Origin: an uncultured Collinsella sp.
GTDB lineage: Bacteria; Actinomycetota; Coriobacteriia; Coriobacteriales; Coriobacteriaceae
Assembly: GCA_958413895.1 (NCBI GenBank)
Contig: CATYVQ010000013.1
Coordinates: 1 to 64,000, forward strand
Length of the DNA: 64,000 nucleotides
Reading direction: 5' to 3'
The notes beneath the pieces are model-generated. The model was given only the letters and a program-made list of their open reading frames with translations, was not told the DNA's origin and made no database searches. Both the position numbers and the translations under genes were made by a program. Below, in pieces: positions 61,927 to 64,000 of this stretch. Every line of letters starts with the position of its first letter. Position 1 is the stretch's first letter.

Positions 61927-64000
61927 GACGACGCATCGCTGGGCGGTCGCTCAGCAAAATCCCGAGCTCGAAAAGGAGCTTTCGGCTGGTCTGGGCATAC
62001 CCGGGCTGGTGGCGCGCATTATGGTTGCGCACGGCATTACATCCATCGAGGAAGGCCAGCTATTTTTGACGCCTTCGCTCGACCGTGATTGGGCCGATCC
62101 ACTCATTATCCCGGGCATGTCGGTCGTTGCCGACCGCGTCGAGCGTGCTATTCGCAACCGCGAACGCATCGCCGTCTTTGGTGATTTCGACGTCGACGGT
62201 ATTACATCGACCTGTCTGTTGACCGAGGCACTGCGCACGTTTGGCGCCGATGTTACGCCGTTTATTCCACATCGCTTTGACGAGGGCTACGGTCTTTCGC
62301 GCGCGGCGCTCGACCGCGTTAACGAGCTCGCTCGTCCCCAGCTGATCGTGACCGTCGATAACGGCATTGCCGCCAAAGAAGAGGTTTCCTATCTGGAGAG
62401 CCTGGGGATCGATTTGGTGGTCACGGACCATCACGAGCCCTCCGATCAGGTGCCGCAGGGCGTGCCCCTGACCGACCCTAAACTCGAGGATAAGGGCCCC
62501 TCGCGTGAACTTGCCGGTGCCGGTGTGGCGCTCAAGCTGGTGCAGGTTTTGGGCGAGCGTCTGGGCAAGCCGTCGTATTGGCGTTCGCTGACCGAGGTCG
62601 CGGCACTGGGCACCGTGTCCGACATGATGCCGCTCACGCCCGAGAATCGCGCACTGGTCGCCGAGGGCATCCAGCAGATGCGCGTGACGGCTCGTCCCGG
62701 TTACATCGCGCTTGCAGCGCTCGCCAAGGCCGATCTGGCTACCATTACGGCGGACGGTCTATCGTTCTCGCTCATTCCCCGCTTAAACGCCGCCGGCCGC
62801 ATGGCCGATCCCAAGCTGGCGCTCGACCTGCTGCTTGCCCGCGATCCTATCGAGGCAAGTGCACTGGCGGCCGAGCTCGAGGAGATCAACCGTCAGCGTC
62901 GCGAGATTGAGGCGGAGCTCACGCGTGATGCCATGGCAAAGGTCGAGGAGACCTATGATGGCGGTCGCGCAATCGTCGTGGGTGGCGAGGGCTGGCACGA
63001 GGGCGTTAAAGGCATCGTGGCGAGCCGCCTTACCAACCGATATCACGTGCCGGCGTTGCTCTTCTCTATCGAGGACGGTATAGCACGTGGCTCGGGCCGC
63101 TCGGTGGGCAAGGTCAACCTGTTCGAAGCCGTCGAGCGCTGTTCCGACCTGCTGATTCGCCGCGGCGGGCATGCCGGTGCGGTGGGCGTGACCATCGAGG
63201 CGTCCAAGCTCGACGAGTTCCGTCGTCGCCTTTCCGCTGTGCTGTCCGAGCTTCCCGCCGAGGACTTTGAGGACACCGATGAGGTTGCCGCCACGGTCGA
63301 CCTTTCCGAATTGAATATCGAGACCATCGAGCAGATTTCCCGCCTTGAGCCGTTTGGCCAGGGTAATAAGGTGCCGCTGCTGGCTGCCGAGGGCGTGACG
63401 ATGTGTGATCGTGCCGTGGTGGGTAAGACCGGCGAGCATATGCGCTTCGTGGCGACGGATGGAGCCGCGAGTGTGCCTGCCATTATGTTCCGCGTACCGC
63501 AGATCGATAGGCTTATCAATTGCGACAGCGCCGTCGACTTGGTATTCGAGGCCGTTGCCGAGCATTGGCAGGGACGTGTGAAGCCCAAGCTCATGATCAA
63601 GGATGTCTTGGTCCGCGATACCACGGCGCCCAGCGTTGACGACCCGGCATGTGAGCTTCGCCGCGGCGTACAACCGGCGGATTCTGGACTGCGCCTGGAG
63701 TCGCGTAAACGCGAGACGCTTGCCCAGCTTTCCTATACCGAGCTCACGCGCTCGCTCATTCACAGCTTTATCGGATCGAACCAGCCGCACCGCGCGCAGG
63801 TCGAGGCGCTCGATGCCCTGGCCGATCACCAAAGTGTTCTGGCCGTTATGGGAACGGGGCGCGGCAAGTCTCTTATCTTCCATGTGCATGCCGCGCGCGA
63901 GGCGGTTCTTCGCGGGCGTGCGAGTATCTTTGTCTATCCGCTGCGCGCGCTCGTTGCCGACCAGGCCTATCACCTCTCGTCGACGATGGCCGCGCTCGGC
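61913..64000 (+). CDS. recJ: RecJ single-strand exonuclease fused to a DEAD-type helicase domain, 3' end cut
   Basis: The frame is open from ATG 61913 to the window end (696 codons, no stop). Residues ~1-590 are RecJ: DHH motifs FGDFDVDGITS, VTVDNGIA and VTDHHEP, then the DHHA1 region with RGGHAGAVGV. It cleaves 5'-to-3' single-stranded DNA in repair. From residue ~620 a helicase begins: SNQPHRAQVEALDAL, Walker A AVMGTGRGKSLIF near residue 648, then YPLRALVADQAYHL. RecJ alone ends near 570-600 residues, so this is a fusion resembling RecQ or a DEAD protein. Only the first helicase part is in the window. Confidence 0.9.
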   Translation, partial: MSSLKTTHRWAVAQQNPELEKELSAGLGIPGLVARIMVAHGITSIEEGQLFLTPSLDRDWADPLIIPGMSVVADRVERAIRNRERIAVFGDFDVDGITSTCLLTEALRTFGADVTPFIPHRFDEGYGLSRAALDRVNELARPQLIVTVDNGIAAKEEVSYLESLGIDLVVTDHHEPSDQVPQGVPLTDPKLEDKGPSRELAGAGVALKLVQVLGERLGKPSYWRSLTEVAALGTVSDMMPLTPENRALVAEGIQQMRVTARPGYIALAALAKADLATITADGLSFSLIPRLNAAGRMADPKLALDLLLARDPIEASALAAELEEINRQRREIEAELTRDAMAKVEETYDGGRAIVVGGEGWHEGVKGIVASRLTNRYHVPALLFSIEDGIARGSGRSVGKVNLFEAVERCSDLLIRRGGHAGAVGVTIEASKLDEFRRRLSAVLSELPAEDFEDTDEVAATVDLSELNIETIEQISRLEPFGQGNKVPLLAAEGVTMCDRAVVGKTGEHMRFVATDGAASVPAIMFRVPQIDRLINCDSAVDLVFEAVAEHWQGRVKPKLMIKDVLVRDTTAPSVDDPACELRRGVQPADSGLRLESRKRETLAQLSYTELTRSLIHSFIGSNQPHRAQVEALDALADHQSVLAVMGTGRGKSLIFHVHAAREAVLRGRASIFVYPLRALVADQAYHLSSTMAALG

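Overview
The window looks like chromosome from a high-GC, anaerobic, gut-type actinobacterium of the class Coriobacteriia, most likely Collinsella or a close relative. This is an inference. It rests on the GC-rich codon use, a rubredoxin-first rubrerythrin, an Etf-linked lactate dehydrogenase with ferredoxin motifs, an Elp3 homologue, a DUF3516-type helicase, many short palindromic intergenic repeats and the absence of respiratory-chain genes. No rRNA, tRNA or CRISPR array was seen.

Layout. 1-3.3 kb: pdxST (PLP synthase) with a divergent MocR/PdxR regulator. 3.3-4.9 kb: a gene for a predicted PD-(D/E)XK-fold protein bracketed by two copies of a 119-bp repeat with 16-bp terminal inverted repeats; a third copy lies at 18.14 kb. 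5-8.4 kb: rubrerythrin, iron alcohol dehydrogenase and aldehyde dehydrogenase. 8.7-9.8 kb: a stand-alone HIRAN protein, a 59-residue protein and a metallophosphoesterase. 9.9-13.4 kb: a BglG/LicT antiterminator, its RAT/terminator target, a PTS EIIBC and a ChbG-type deacetylase. 13.5-24.9 kb: DUF2130 protein, Ski2-like helicase, TrmB, a methyltransferase, an XRE/DUF4097 pair, Elp3 and a spermidine-synthase-like protein. 25-30.6 kb: a three-gene cluster (TerB-type protein, BrxD-like ATPase, Lhr-like helicase) matching the Shango anti-phage system. 30.7-34.7 kb: DUF554 and a five-gene cell-surface operon with a sortase-like substrate and a WxL-like protein. 35-38.7 kb: FAD lactate dehydrogenase, EtfB and a ferredoxin-EtfA fusion. 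38.7-44.2 kb: HD hydrolase, AzlCD, KdgT, a diguanylate cyclase and an EamA exporter. 44.2-52.4 kb: purL, a CPA2 antiporter, a short-chain dehydrogenase and homoserine dehydrogenase. 52.6-59 kb: a branched-chain amino-acid ABC transporter with two tandem binding proteins. 59-64 kb: CutC, a DUF4931-like protein, a BASS-family transporter and the start of a RecJ protein fused to a helicase domain, cut by the window end.

How the genes work together. Most of the window is ordinary metabolism and transport: PLP, purine and aspartate-family amino acid synthesis, sugar uptake, and lactate and alcohol redox. The accessory content is the Shango-like defence operon, the surface-protein locus and an unusual density of palindromic repeats. 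Several repeats are placed exactly on gene 3' ends. The repeats comprise the 119-bp family, GGGAC-core REP-like palindromes, two 68-69-bp palindromes and a run of four alternating hairpins at 49.8-50.0 kb. No transposase that could mobilise them is present in the window. The least explained items are the 119-bp element and the nuclease-fold gene it brackets.
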